From assembly GCA_964016885.1 (NCBI GenBank), contig OZ024741.1, positions 410,225,464-410,289,463 on the forward strand: a stretch of 64,000 bases of DNA. The letters are read 5' to 3'. The DNA is from Eledone cirrhosa (taxonomy: Eukaryota > Mollusca > Cephalopoda > Octopoda > Eledonidae). Positions 44,072 through 59,500 of the stretch are shown here, piece after piece (the first letter of the stretch is position 1; every line of letters starts with the position of its first letter). The notes below the pieces were generated by a model. That model made no database searches. It saw nothing but the letters and a program-made list of their open reading frames with translations, and was not told where the DNA came from. The position numbers were made by a program, and so were the translations under genes.

Positions 44072-47000
44072 CCTTTTCACTACCATCTTTAACACTTTCA
44101 TTACCATATTTATTATTTAAGACACTGTCTATGTTGTTTAACCCTTTAATTACCATATTTCTAATGTAAGACCATGTCTATGTTGTTTAACACTTTCATT
44201 ACCTTATTTATAATGTAAGACACCGTCTATGTTGTTTAACCTTTTCACTACCATCTTTAACACTTTCATTACCATATTTCTTATGTAAGACACTGTCTAT
44301 GTTGTTTAATCCTTTCATTACCATATTTCTAATGTAAGACACTGTCTATGGTGTTTAACCCTTTCATTACCATATTTCGAATGTAAGACACTGTCTATGT
44401 TGTTTAACCCTTTCATTACCATATTTCTAATGTAAGACTCTGTCTATGTTGTTTAACCCTTTCATTACCATATTTCTAATGTAAGACACTGTCTATGTTG
44501 TTTAACCCTTTCATTAGTATATTTCTAATGTAAGACTCTGTCTATGTTGTTTAACCCTTCCATTATTATATTTCTAATGTAAGACACTGTTTATGTTGTT
44601 TAACCCTTCCATTACCATATTTTTAATGTAAGACACTGTCTATGTTGTTTAACCCTTTCATTACCATATTTCTAATGTAAGAGACTGTCTATGTTGTTTA
44701 ACCTTTTCACTACCCTATTTCTAATGTAAGACACTGTCTATGTTGTTTAACCCTTCCATTACCATATTTCTCAAGACTCTGTCTATGTTGGTTAACCCTT
44801 TCATACCATATTTCTAATGTAATACACTGTCTATGTAGTTTAACCCTTTTACTACCATATTTCTAAATAAAGACACTGTCTATGTTGTTTAACACTTTCA
44901 CTACCATATTTCTAATGTAAGACCCTGTCTCTGTTGTTTAACCCTTTCATTACCATATTTCTAATGTAAGACACTGTCTATGTTGTTTAACCCTTTCATT
45001 GCCATATTTCTAATGTAAGACACTGTCTATGTTGTATAACCCTTTCACTACAATATTTCTAATATAAGACCCTGTCTATGTTGTTTAACCCTTTCATTAC
45101 CATATTTCTAATGTAAGACACTGTCTATGTTGTATAACACTTTCACTACAATATTTCTAACGTAAGGCCCTGTCTATGTTGTTTAACCCTTCCATTACCA
45201 TATTTCTTATGTAAGACACTGTCTATCTTGTTTAACCCTTTCACTACAACATTTCTAATGTTAGACACTGTCTATGTTGTTTAAACCTTTCACTACAATA
45301 TTTCTAATGCAAGACACTGTCTATGTTGTTTAACCCTTCCATTACCATATTTCTTATGTAAGATACTGTCGATGTTGTTTAACCCTTTCACTACCATATT
45401 TCTAATGTAAGACACTGTCTAAGTTGTTTAACCCTTTCATTACCATATTTCTAATGTAAACACTCTCTATGTTGTTTAACCCTTTCATTGCGATATTTCT
45501 AATGTAAGACACTCTCTATGTTGTTTAACCCTTTCATTACCTTATTTATAATGTAAGACACTGTCTATGTTGTTTAACCCTTCCATTACCATATTTCTAA
45601 TGTAAGACACTGTTTATATTGTTTAACCCTTTCATTACCATATTTCTAATGTGAGACCCTGTCTATGTTGTTTAACTCTTTCATTACCATATTTCTAATG
45701 TAAGAGACTGTCTATGTTGTTTAACCATTTCACTACCCTATTTCTAATGTAAGACACTGTCTATGTTGTTTAAGCCTTTCATTACCATATTTCTAATGAA
45801 AGACACTGTCTATGTTGTTTAGCCCTTTCATTACCATATTTCTAATGAAAGACACTGTCTATGTTGTTTAACCCTTTCATTACCATATTTTCTATGTAAA
45901 CACTGTCTATGTTGTTTAACCCTTTCATTACCAAATTTCTAATGTAAGAGACTGTCTATGTAGTTTAACCCTTTTACTACCATATTTCTAATGAAAGACA
46001 CTGTCTATGTTGTTTAACACTTTCACTACCATATTTCTAATGTAAGACCCTGCTATGTTGTTTAACCCTTTCATTACCATATTTCTAATGTAAGACACTG
46101 TCTATGTTGTTTAACCCTTCCATTACCATATTTCTTATGTAAGACACTGTCTATGTTGTTTAACCCTTCCATTACCATATTTCTAATGTAAGACACTGTC
46201 TATGTTGTTTAACCTTTTCACTACCATCTTTAACACTTTCATTACCATATTTATTATTTAAGACACTGTCTATGTTGTTTAACCCTTTAATTACCATATT
46301 TCTAATGTAAGACCATGTCTATGTTGTTTAACACTTTCATTACCTTATTTATAATGTAAGACACCGTCTATGTTGTTTAACCTTTTCACTACCATCTTTA
46401 ACACTTTCATTACCATATTTCTTATGTAAGACACTGTCTATGTTGTTTAATCCTTTCATTACCATATTTCTAATGTAAGACACTGTCTATGGTGTTTAAC
46501 CCTTTCATTACCATATTTCGAATGTAAGACACTGTCTATGTTGTTTAACCCTTTCATTACCATATTTCTAATGTAAGACTCTGTCTATGTTGTTTAACCC
46601 TTTCATTACCATATTTCTAATGTAAGACACTGTCTATGTTGTTTAACCCTTTCATTAGTATATTTCTAATGTAAGACTCTGTCTATGTTGTTTAACCCTT
46701 CCATTATTATATTTCTAATGTAAGACACTGTTTATGTTGTTTAACCCTTCCATTACCATATTTTTAATGTAAGACACTGTCTATGTTGTTTAACCCTTTC
46801 ATTACCATATTTCTAATGTAAGAGACTGTCTATGTTGTTTAACCTTTTCACTACCCTATTTCTAATGTAAGACACTGTCTATGTTGTTTAACCCTTCCAT
46901 TACCATATTTCTCAAGACTCTGTCTATGTTGGTTAACCCTTTCATACCATATTTCTAATGTAATACACTGTCTATGTAGTTTAACCCTTTTACTACCATA

Positions 47001-48300
47001 TTTCTAAATAAAGACACTGTCTATGTTGTTTAACACTTTCACTACCATATTTCTAATGTAAGACCCTGTCTCTGTTGTTTAACCCTTTCATTACCATATT
47101 TCTAATGTAAGACACTCTCTATGTTGTTTAACCCTTTCATTGCCATATTTCTAATGTAAGACACTGTCTATGTTGTATAACCCTTTCACTACAATATTTC
47201 TAATATAAGACCCTGTCTATGTTGTTTAACCCTTTCATTACCATATTTCTAATGTAAGACACTGTCTATGTTGTATAACACTTTCACTACAATATTTCTA
47301 ACGTAAGGCCCTGTCTATGTTGTTTAACCCTTCCATTACCATATTTCTTATGTAAGACACTGTCTATCTTGTTTAACCCTTTCACTACAACATTTCTAAT
47401 GTTAGACACTGTCTATGTTGTTTAAACCTTTCACTACAATATTTCTAATGCAAGACACTGTCTATGTTGTTTAACCCTTCCATTACCATATTTCTTATGT
47501 AAGATACTGTCGATGTTGTTTAACCCTTTCACTACCATATTTCTAATGTAAGACACTGTCTAAGTTGTTTAACCCTTTCATTACCATATTTCTAATGTAA
47601 ACACTCTCTATGTTGTTTAACCCTTTCATTGCGATATTTCTAATGTAAGACACTCTCTATGTTGTTTAACCCTTTCATTACCTTATTTATAATGTAAGAC
47701 ACTGTCTATGTTGTTTAACCCTTCCATTACCATATTTCTAATGTAAGACACTGTTTATATTGTTTAACCCTTTCATTACCATATTTCTAATGTGAGACCC
47801 TGTCTATGTTGTTTAACTCTTTCATTACCATATTTCTAATGTAAGAGACTGTCTATGTTGTTTAACCATTTCACTACCCTATTTCTAATGTAAGACACTG
47901 TCTATGTTGTTTAAGCCTTTCATTACCATATTTCTAATGAAAGACACTGTCTATGTTGTTTAGCCCTTTCATTACCATATTTCTAATGAAAGACACTGTC
48001 TATGTTGTTTAACCCTTTCATTACCATATTTTCTATGTAAACACTGTCTATGTTGTTTAACCCTTTCATTACCAAATTTCTAATGTAAGAGACTGTCTAT
48101 GTAGTTTAACCCTTTTACTACCATATTTCTAATGAAAGACACTGTCTATGTTGTTTAACACTTTCACTACCATATTTCTAATGTAAGACCCTGCTATGTT
48201 GTTTAACCCTTTCATTACCATATTTCTAATGTAAGACACTGTCTATGTTGTTTAACCCTTTCATTGCCATATTTCTAATGTAAGACACTGTTTATGTTGT
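44072..48300. repeat. 2141-bp higher-order repeat pair in the 49-bp satellite
   Basis: The rare 'ctcaagact' variant at 44770 recurs at 46911. 'agatactgtcgatg' at 45361 recurs at 47502. The 'accatctttaacactttcat' plus 'tattatttaag' block near 44090 recurs near 46231. All are offset by 2141 bp. Confidence 0.85.
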
Positions 48301-48839
48301 ATAACCCTTTCACTACAATATTTTTAATATAAGACCCTGTCTATGTTATTTAACGCTTTCATTACCATATTTCTAATGCAAGACACTGTCTATGTTGTAT
48401 AATACTTTCACTACAATATTTCTAATGTAAGACCCTGTCTATGTTGTTTAACCCTTCCATTACCATATTTCTTATGTAAGACCCTGTCAATGTTGTTTAA
48501 CCCTTTCACTACAATATTTCTAATGTTAGACACTGTCTATGTTGTTTAAACCTTTCACTACAATATTTCTAATGCAAGAAACTGTCTATGTTGTTTAACT
48601 CTTCCATTACCATATTTCTTATGTAAGACACTGTCTAAGTTGTTTAACCCTTTCATTACCATATTTCTAATGAAAGACACTGTCTATGTTGTTTAACCCT
48701 TTCATTACCTTATTTCTAATGTAAGAGACTGTCTATGTTGTTTAACCCTTTCATTACCATATTTCTAATGTAAGAAACTGTCTATGTTTTTTAACCCTTT
48801 CATTACCATATTTCTTATGTAAGACACTGTCTATGTTAT

Positions 48840-51800
48840 TTAACCCTTCCATTACCATATTTCTAATGTAAGACACTGTCTATGTTGTTTAACCCTTTCA
48901 TTACCATATTTCTAATGTAAGACACTGTCTATGTTGTTTAACCCTTCCATTACCATATTTCTTATGTAAGACACTGTCTATGTTGTTTAACACTTCCATT
49001 ACCATATTTCTTATGTAAGACACTGTCTATGTTGTGTAACCCTTCCATTACCATATTTCTAATGTAAGACACTGTCTATGTTGTTTAACCCTTTCACTAC
49101 AATATTTCTAATGTAAGACACTGTCTATGTTGTTTAACCCTTTCATTACCATATTTCTAATGTAAGACCATGTCTATGTTGTTTAACACTTTCATTACCT
49201 TATTTATAATGTAAGACACCGTCTATGTTGTTTAAACTTTTCACTACCATCTTTAACACTTTCATTACCATATTTCTTATGTAAGACACTGTCTATGTTG
49301 TTTAATCCTTTCATTACCATATTTCTAATGTAAGACACTGTCTATGGTGTTTAACCCTTTCATTACCATATTTCGAATGTAAGACACTGTCTATGTTGTT
49401 TAACCCTTTCATTACCATATTTCTAATGTAAGACTCTGTCTATGTTGTTTAACCCTTTCATTACCATATTTCTAATGTAAGACACTGTCTATGTTGTTTA
49501 ACCCTTTCATTAGTATATTTCTAATGTAAGACTCTGTCTATGTTGTTTAACCCTTCCATTACTATATTTCTAATGTAAGACACTGTTTATGTTGTTTAAC
49601 CCTTCCATTACCATATTTTTAATGTAAGACACTGTCTATGTTGTTTAACCCTTTCATTACCATATTTCTAATGTAAGAGACTGTCTATGTTGTTTAACCT
49701 TTTCACTACCCTATTTCTAATGTAAGACACTGTCTATGTTGTTTAACCCTTCCATTACCATATTTCTCAAGACTCTGTCTATGTTGGTTAACCCTTTCAT
49801 TACCATATTTCTAATGTAATACACTGTCTATGTTGTTTAACCCTTTTACTACCATATTTCTAAATAAAGACTCTGTCTATGTTGTTTAACACTTTCACTA
49901 CCATATTTCTAATGTAAGACCCTGTCTATGTTGTTTAACCCTTTCATTACCATATTTCTAATGTAAGACACTGTCTATGTTGTTTAACCCTTTCATTGCC
50001 ATATTTCTAATGTAAGACACTGTCTATGTTGTATAACCCTTTCACTACAATATTTCTAATATAAGACCCTGTCTATGTTGTTTAACCCTTTCATTACCAT
50101 ATTTCTAATGTAAGACACTGTCTATGTTGTATAACACTTTCACTACAATATTTCTAATGTAAGACCCTGTCTATGTTGTTTAACCCTTCCATTACCATAT
50201 TTCTTATGTAAGAAACTGTCTATCTTGTTTAACCCTTTCACTACAACATTTCTAATGTTAGTCACTGTCTATGTTGTTTAAACCTTTCACTACAATATTT
50301 CTAATGCAAGACACTGTCTATGTTGTTTAACCCTTCCATTACCATATTTCTTATGCAAGATACTGTCGATGTTGTTTAACCCTTTCACTACCATATTTCT
50401 AATGTAAGACACTGTCTAAAATGTTTAACCCTTTCATTACCATATTTCTAATGAAAGACACTGTCTATGTTGTTTAACCCTTTCATTACCATATTTCTAA
50501 CGTAAACACTCTCTATGTTGTTTAACCCTTTCAATACCATATTTCTAATGAAAGACACTGTCTATGTTGTTTAACCCTTTCATTACCATATTTCTAACGT
50601 AAACACTCTCTATGTTGTTTAACCCTTTCATTACCATATTTCTAACGTAAACACTCTCTAAGTTGTTTAACCCTTTCATTACCATATTTCTTATGTAAGA
50701 CACTGTCTATCTTGTTTAACCCTTTCACTACAACATTTCTAATGTTAGACACTGTCTATGTTGTTTAAACCTTTCACTACAATATTTCTAATGCAAGACA
50801 CTGTCTATGTTGTTTAACCCTTCCATTACCATATTTCTTATGTAAGATACTGTCGATGTTGTTTAACCCTTTCACTACCATATTTCTAATGTAAGACTCT
50901 GTCTATGTTGTTTAACCCTTTCATTACCATATTTCTAATGTAAGACACTGTCTATGTTGTTTAACCCTTTCATTAGTATATTTCTAATGTAAGACTCTGT
51001 CTATGTTGTTTAACCCTTCCATTACTATATTTCTAATGTAAGACACTGTTTATGTTGTTTAACCCTTCCATTACCATATTTTTAATGTAAGAGACTGTCT
51101 ATGTTGTTTAACCCTTTCATTACCATATTTGTAATGTAAGACACTGTCTATGTTGTTTAACCTTTTCACTACCATCTTTAACACTTTCATTACCATATTT
51201 ATTATTTAAGACCCTCTCTATGTTGTTTAACCCTTTAATTACCATATTTCTACTGTAAGACCATGTCTATGTTGTTTAACACTTTCATTACCTTATTTAT
51301 AATGTAAGACACCGTCTATGTCGTTTAACCTTTTCACTACCATCTTTAACACTTTCATTACCATATTTCTTATGTAAGACACTGTCTATGTTGTTTAATC
51401 CTTTCATTACCATATTTCTAATGTAAGACACTGTCTATGGTGTTTAACCCTTTCATTACCATATTTCTAATGTAAGACTCTGTCTATGTTGTTTAACCCT
51501 TTCATTACCATATTTCTAATGAAAGACACTGTCTATGTTGTTTAACCCTTTCATTAGTATATTTCTAATGTAAGACTCTGTCTATGTTGTTTAACCCTTC
51601 CATTACTCTATTTCTAATGTAAGACACTGTTTATGTTGTTTAACCCTTCCATTACCATATTTTTAATGTAAGACACTGTCTATGTTGTTTAACCCTTTCA
51701 TTACCATATTTCTAATGTAAGACCCTGTCTATGTTGTTTAACCCTTTCATTACCATATTTCGAATGTAAGACACTGTCTATGTTGTTTAACCCTTTCATT

Positions 51801-54800
51801 ACCATATTTCTAATGTAAGACTCTGTCTATGTTGTTTAACCCTTTCATTACCATATTTCTAATGTAAGACACTGTCTATGTTGTTTAACCCTTTCATTAC
51901 CATATTTCTAATGTAAGAGACTGTCTATGTTGTTTAACCTTTTCACTACCCTATTTCTAATGTAAGACACTGTCTATGTTGTTTAACCCTTCCATTACCA
52001 TATTTCTCAAGACTCTGTCTATGTTGGTTAACCCTTTCATTACCATATTTGTAATGTAAGACACTGTCTATGTAGTTTAACCCTTTTACTACCATATTTC
52101 TAAATAAAGACACTGTCTATGTTGTTTAACACTTTCACTACCATATTTCTAATGTAAGACCCTGTCTATGTTGTTTAACCCTTCCATTACCATATTTCTT
52201 ATGTAAGACACTGTCAATGTTGTTTAACCCTTTCACTACAATATTTCTAATGTTAGACACTGTCTATGTTGTTTAAACCTTTCACTACAATATTTCTAAT
52301 GCAAGAAACTGTCTATGTTGTTTAACCCTTCCATTACCATATTTCTTATGTAAGACACTGTCTAAGTTGTTTAACCCTTTCATTACCATATTTCTAATGA
52401 AAGACACTGTCTATGTTGTTTAACCCTTTCATTACCTTATTTCTAACGTAAACACTCTCTATTTTGTTTAACCCTTTTCAATACCATATTTCTAATGTAA
52501 GAGACTGTCTATGTTGTTTAACCCTTTCATTACCATATTTCTAATGTAAGAAACTGTCTATGTTTTTTAACCCTTTCATTACCATATTTCTTATGTAAGA
52601 CACTGTCTATGTTGTTTAACCCTTCCATTACCATATTTCTAATGTAAGACACTGTCTATGTTGTTTAACCCTTTCATTACCATATTTCTAATGTAAGACA
52701 CTGTCTATGTTGTTTAACCCTTCCATTACCATATTTCTTATGTAAGACACTGTCTATGTTGTTTAACACTTCCATTACCATATTTCTTATGTAAGACACT
52801 GTCTATGTTGTGTAACCCTTCCATTACCATATTTCTAATGTAAGACACTGTCTATGTTGTTTAACCCTTTCACTACAATATTTCTAATGTAAGACACTGT
52901 CTATGTTGTTTAACACTTTCATTACCATATTTCTAATGTAAGACCATGTCTATGTTGTTTAACACTTTCATTACCTTATTTATAATGTAAGACACCGTCT
53001 ATGTTGTTTAACCTTTTCACTACCATCTTTAACACTTTCATTACCATATTTCTTATGTAAGACACTGTCTATGTTGTTTAATCCTTTCATTACCATATTT
53101 CTAATGTAAGACACTGTCTATGGTGTTTAACCCTTTCATTACCATATTTCGAATGTAAGACACTGTCTATGTTGTTTAACCCTTTCATTACCATATTTCT
53201 AATGTAAGACTCTGTCTATGTTGTTTAACCCTTTCATTACCATATTTCTAATGTAAGACACTGTCTATGTTGTTTAACCCTTTCATTAGTATATTTCTAA
53301 TGTAAGACTCTGTCTATGTTGTTTAACCCTTCCATTACTATATTTCTAATGTAAGACACTGTTTATGTTGTTTAACCCTTCCATTACCATATTTTTAATG
53401 TAAGACACTGTCTATGTTGTTTAACCCTTTCATTACCATATTTCTAATGTAAGAGACTGTCTATGTTGTTTAACCTTTTCACTACCCTATTTCTAATGTA
53501 AGACACTGTCTATGTTGTTTAACCCTTCCATTACCATATTTCTCAAGACTCTGTCTATGTTGGTTAACCCTTTCATTACCATATTTCTAATGTAATACAC
53601 TGTCTATGTTGTTTAACCCTTTTACTACCATATTTCTAAATAAAGACACTGTCTATGTTGTTTAACACTTTCACTACCATATTTCTAATGTAAGACCCTG
53701 TCTATGTTGTTTAACCCTTTCATTACCATATTTCTAATGTAAGACACTGTCTATGTTGTTTAACCCTTTCATTGCCATATTTCTAATGTAAGACACTGTC
53801 TATGTTGTATAACCCTTTCACTACAATATTTCTAATATAAGACCCTGTCTATGTTGTTTAACCCTTTCATTACCATATTTCTAATGTAAGACACTGTCTA
53901 TGTTGTATAACACTTTCACTACAATATTTCTAATGTAAGACCCTGTCTATGTTGTTTAACCCTTCCATTACCATATTTCTTATGTAAGAAACTGTCTATC
54001 TTGTTTAACCCTTTCACTACAACATTTCTAATGTTAGTCACTGTCTATATTGTTTAAACCTTTCACTACAATATTTCTAATGCAAGACACTGTCTATGTT
54101 GTTTAACCCTTCCATTACCATATTTCTTATGCAAGATACTGTCGATGTTGTTTAACCCTTTCACTACCATATTTCTAATGTAAGACACTGTCTAAGTTGT
54201 TTAACCCTTTCATTACCATATTTCTAATGAAAGACACTGTCTATGTTGTTTAACCCTTTCATTACCATATTTCTAACGTAAACACTCTCTATGTTGTTTA
54301 ACCCTTTCAATACCATATTTCTAATGAAAGACACTGTCTATGTTGTTTAACCCTTTCATTACCATATTTCTAACGTAAACACTCTCTATGTTGTTTAACC
54401 CTTTCATTACCATATTTCTAACATAAACACTCTCTAAGTTGTTTAACCCTTTCATTACCATATTTCTTATGTAAGACACTGTCTATCTTGTTTAACCCTT
54501 TCACTACAACATTTCTAATGTTAGACACTGTCTATGTTGTTTAAACCTTTCACTACAATATTTCTAATGCAAGACACTGTCTATGTTGTTTAACCCTTCC
54601 ATTACCATATTTCTTATGTAAGATACTGTCGATGTTGTTTAACCCTTTCACTACCATATTTCTAATGTAAGACTCTGTCTATGTTGTTTAACCCTTTCAT
54701 TACCATATTTCTAATGTAAGACACTGTCTATGTTGTTTAACCCTTTCATTAGTATATTTCTAATGTAAGACTCTGTCTATGTTGTTTAACCCTTCCATTA

Positions 54801-56400
54801 CTATATTTCTAATGTAAGACACTGTTTATGTTGTTTAACGCTTCCATTACCATATTTTTAATGTAAGAGACTGTCTATGTTGTTTAACCCTTTCATTACC
54901 ATATTTGTAATGTAAGACACTGTCTATGTTGTTTAACCTTTTCACTACCATCTTTAACACTTTCATTACCATATTTATTATTTAAGACCCTCTCTATGTT
55001 GTTTAACCCTTTAATTACCATATTTCTACTGTAAGACCATGTCTATGTTGTTTAACACTTTCATTACCTTATTTATAATGTAAGACACCGTCTATGTCAT
55101 TTAACCTTTTCACTACCATCTTTAACACTTTCATTACCATATTTCTTATGTAAGACACTGTCTATGTTGTTTAATCCTTTCATTACCATATTTCTAATGT
55201 AAGACACTGTCTATGGTGTTTAACCCTTTCATTACCATATTTCTAATGTAAGACTCTGTCTATGTTGTTTAACCCTTTCATTACCATATTTCTAATGAAA
55301 GACACTGTCTATGTTGTTTAACCCTTTCATTAGTATATTTCTAATGTAAGACTCTGTCTATGTTGTTTAACCCTTCCATTACTCTATTTCTAATGTAAGA
55401 CACTGTTTATGTTGTTTAACCCTTCCATTACCATATTTTTAATGTAAGACACTGTCTATGTTGTTTAACCCTTTCATTACCATATTTCTAATGTAAGACC
55501 CTGTCTATGTTGTTTAACCCTTTCATTACCATATTTCGAATGTAAGACACTGTCTATGTTGTTTAACCCTTTCATTACCATATTTCTAATGTAAGACTCT
55601 GTCTATGTTGTTTAACCCTTTCATTACCATATTTCTAATGTAAGACACTGTCTATGTTGTTTAACCCTTTCATTACCATATTTCTAATGTAAGAGACTGT
55701 CTATGTTGTTTAACCTTTTCACTACCCTATTTCTAATGTAAGACACTGTCTATGTTGTTTAACCCTTCCATTACCATATTTCTCAAGACTCTGTCTATGT
55801 TGGTTAACCCTTTCATTACCATATTTGTAATGTAAGACACTGTCTATGTAGTTTAACCCTTTTACTACCATATTTCTAAATAAAGACACTGTCTATGTTG
55901 TTTAACACTTTCACTACCATATTTCTAATGTAAGACCCTGTCTCTGTTGTTTAACCCTTTCATTACCATATTTCTAATGTAAGACACTGTCTATGTTGTT
56001 TAACCCTTTCAATGCCATATTTCTAATGTAAGACACTGTCTATGTTGTATAACCCTTTCACTACAATATTTCTAATATAAGACCCTGTCTATGTTGTTTA
56101 ACCCTTTCATTACCATATTTCTAATGTAAGACACTGTCTATGTTGTATAACACTTTCACTACAATATTTCTAATGTAAGACCCTGTCTATGTTGTTTAAC
56201 CCTTCCATTACCATATTTCTTATGTAAGACACTGTCTATCTTGTTTAACCCTTTCACTACAACATTTCTAATGTTAGACACTGTCTATGTTGTTTAAACC
56301 TTTCACTACAATATTTCTAATGCAAGACACTGTCTATGTTGTTTAACCCTTCCATTACCATATTTCTTATGTAAGATACTGTCGATGTTGTTTAACCCTT
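48840..56400. repeat. 3776-bp higher-order repeat pair in the 49-bp satellite
   Basis: 'ctcaagact' at 49766 and 52006 recurs at 53542 and 55782. 'tactgtaagaccatg' at 51251 recurs at 55027. Each offset is exactly 3776 bp, about 77 monomers. The boundaries are approximate. Confidence 0.85.
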
Positions 56401-56519
56401 TCACTACCATATTTCTAATGTAAGACACTGTCTAAGTTGTTTAACCCTTTCATTACTATATTTCTAATGAAAGACACTGTCTATGTTGTTTAACCCTTTC
56501 ATTACCATATTTCTAACGT

Positions 56520-59500
56520 AAACACTCTCTATGTTGTTTAACCCTTTCAATACCATATTTCTAATGTAAGAGACTGTCTATGTTGTATAACCCTTTCATT
56601 ACCATATTTCTAATGTAAGACATTGTCTATGTTGTTTAACCTTTTCATTACCATATTTCTTATGTAAGACACTGTCTATGTTGTTTAACACTTCCATTAC
56701 CATATTTGTTATGTAAGACACTGTCTATGTTGTGTAACCCTTCCATTACCATATTTCTAATGTAAGACACTGTCTATGTTGTTTAACCCTTTCACTACAA
56801 TATTTCTAATGTAAGACACTGTCTATGTTGTTTAACACTTTCATTACCATATTTCTAATGTAAGACACTGTCTATGTTGTTTAACCCTTTCATTAGTATA
56901 TTTCTAATGTAAGACTCTGTCTATGTTGTTTAACCCTTCCATTACTATATTTCTAATGTAAGACACTGTTTATGTTGTTTAACCCTTCCATTACCATATT
57001 TTTAATGTAAGACACTGTCTATGTTGTTTAACCCTTTCATTACCATATTTCTAATGTATGACCCTGTCTATGTTGTTTAACCCTTTCATTACCATATTTC
57101 TAATGTAAGACACTGTCTATGTTGTATAACACTTTCACTACAATATTTCTAATGTAAGACCCTGTCTATGTTGTTTAACCCTTCCATTACCATATTTATT
57201 ATGTAAGACACTGTCTATCTTGTTTAACCCTTTCACTACAACATTTCTAATGTTAGACACTGTCTATGTTGTTTAAACATTTCACTACAATATTTCTAAT
57301 GCAAGACACTGTCTATGTTGTTTAACCCTTACATTACCATATTTCTTATGTAAGATACTGTCTATGTTGTGTAACCCTTCCATTACCATATTTATTATTT
57401 GAGACCCTCTCTATGTTGTTTAACCCTTTAATTACCATATTTCTACTGTAAGACCATGTCTATGTTGTTTAACACTTTCATTACCTTATTTATAATGTAA
57501 GACACCGTCTATGTTGTTTAACCTTTTCACTACCATCTTTAACACTTTCATTACCATATTTCTTATGTAAGACACTGTCTATGTTGTTTAATCCTTTCAT
57601 TATCATATTTCTAATGTAAGACACTGTCTATGGTGTTTAACCCTTTCATTACCATATTTCTAATGTAAGACTCTGTCTATGTTGTTTAACCCTTTCATTA
57701 CCATATTTCTAATGTAAGACACTGTCTATGTTGTTTAACCCTTTCATTAGTATATTTCTAATGTAAGACTCTGTCTATGTTGTTTATCCCTTCCATTACT
57801 ATATTTCTAATGTAAGACACTGTTTATGTTGTTTAACCCTTCCATTACCATATTTTTAATGTAAGACACTGTCTATGTTGTTTAACCCTTTCATTACCAT
57901 ATTTCTAATGTAAGACCCTGTCTATGTTGTTTAACCCTTTCATTACCATATTTCTAATGTAAGACACTGTCTATGTTGTTTAACCCTTTCATTACCATAT
58001 TTCTAATGTAAGAGACTGTCTATGTTGTTTAACCTTTTCACTACCCTATTTCTAATGTAAGACACTGTCTATGTTGTTTAACCCTTCCATTACCATATTT
58101 CTCAAGACTCTGTCTATGTTGGTTAACCCTTTCATTACCATATTTCTAATGTAATACACTGTCTATGTAGTTTAACCCTTTTACTACCATATTTCTAAAT
58201 AAAGACACTGTCTATGTTGTTTAACACTTTCACTACCATATTTCTAATGTAAGACCCTGTCTCTGTTGTTTAACCCTTTCAATACCATATTTCTAATGTA
58301 AGACACTGTCTATGTTGTTTAACCCTTTCAATGCCATATTTCTAATGTAAGACACTGTCTATGTTGTATAACCCTTTCACTACAATATTTCTAATATAAG
58401 ACCCTGTCTATGTTGTTTAACCCTTTCATTACCATATTTCTTATGTAAGACACTGTCAATGTTGTTTAACACTTTCACTACAATATTTCTAATGTTAGAC
58501 ACTGTCTATGTTGTTTAAACCTTTCACTACAATATTTCTAATGCAAGAAACTGTCTATGTTGTTTAACCCTTCCATTACCATATTTCTTATGTAAGACAC
58601 TGTCTAAGTTGTTTAACCCTTTCATTACCATATTTCTAATGAAAGACACTGTCTATGTTGTTTAACCCTTTCATTAGCATATTTCTAACGTAAACACTCT
58701 CTATTTTGTTTAACCCTTTCAATACCATATTTCTAATGTAAGAGACTGTCTATGTTGTTTAACCCTTTCATTACCATATTTCTAATGTAAGAAACTGTCT
58801 ATGTTTTTTAACCCTTTCATTACCATATTTCTTATGTAAGACACTGTCTATGTTGTTTAACCCTTCCATTACCATATTTCTAATGTAAGACACTGTCTAT
58901 GTTGTTTAACCCTTTCATTACCATATTTCTAATGTAAGACACTGTCCATGTTGTTTAACCCTTCCATTACCATATTTCTTATGTAAGACATTGTCTATGT
59001 TGTTTAACCCTTCCATTACCATATTTCTAATGTAAGACACTGTCTATGTTGTTTAACACTTCCATTACCATATTTCTTATGTAAGACACTGTCTATGTTG
59101 TGTAACCCTTCCATTACCATATTTCTAATGTAAGACACTGTCTATGTTGTTTAACCCTTTCACTACAATATTTCTAATGTAAGACACTGTCTATGTTGTT
59201 TAACCCTTTCATTACCATATTTCTAATGTAAGACACTGTCTATGTTGTTTAACCTTTTCACTACCATCTTTAACACTTTCATTACCATATTTATTATTTA
59301 AGACACTCTCTATGTTGTTTAACCCTTTCATTACCATATTTCTAATGTAAGACTCTGTCTATGTTGTTTAACCCTTTCATTACCATATTTCTAATGAAAG
59401 ACACTGTCTATGTTGTTTAACCCTTTCATTAGTATATTTCTAATGTAAGACTCTGTCTATGTTGTTTAACCCTTCCATTACTCTATTTCTAATGTAAGAC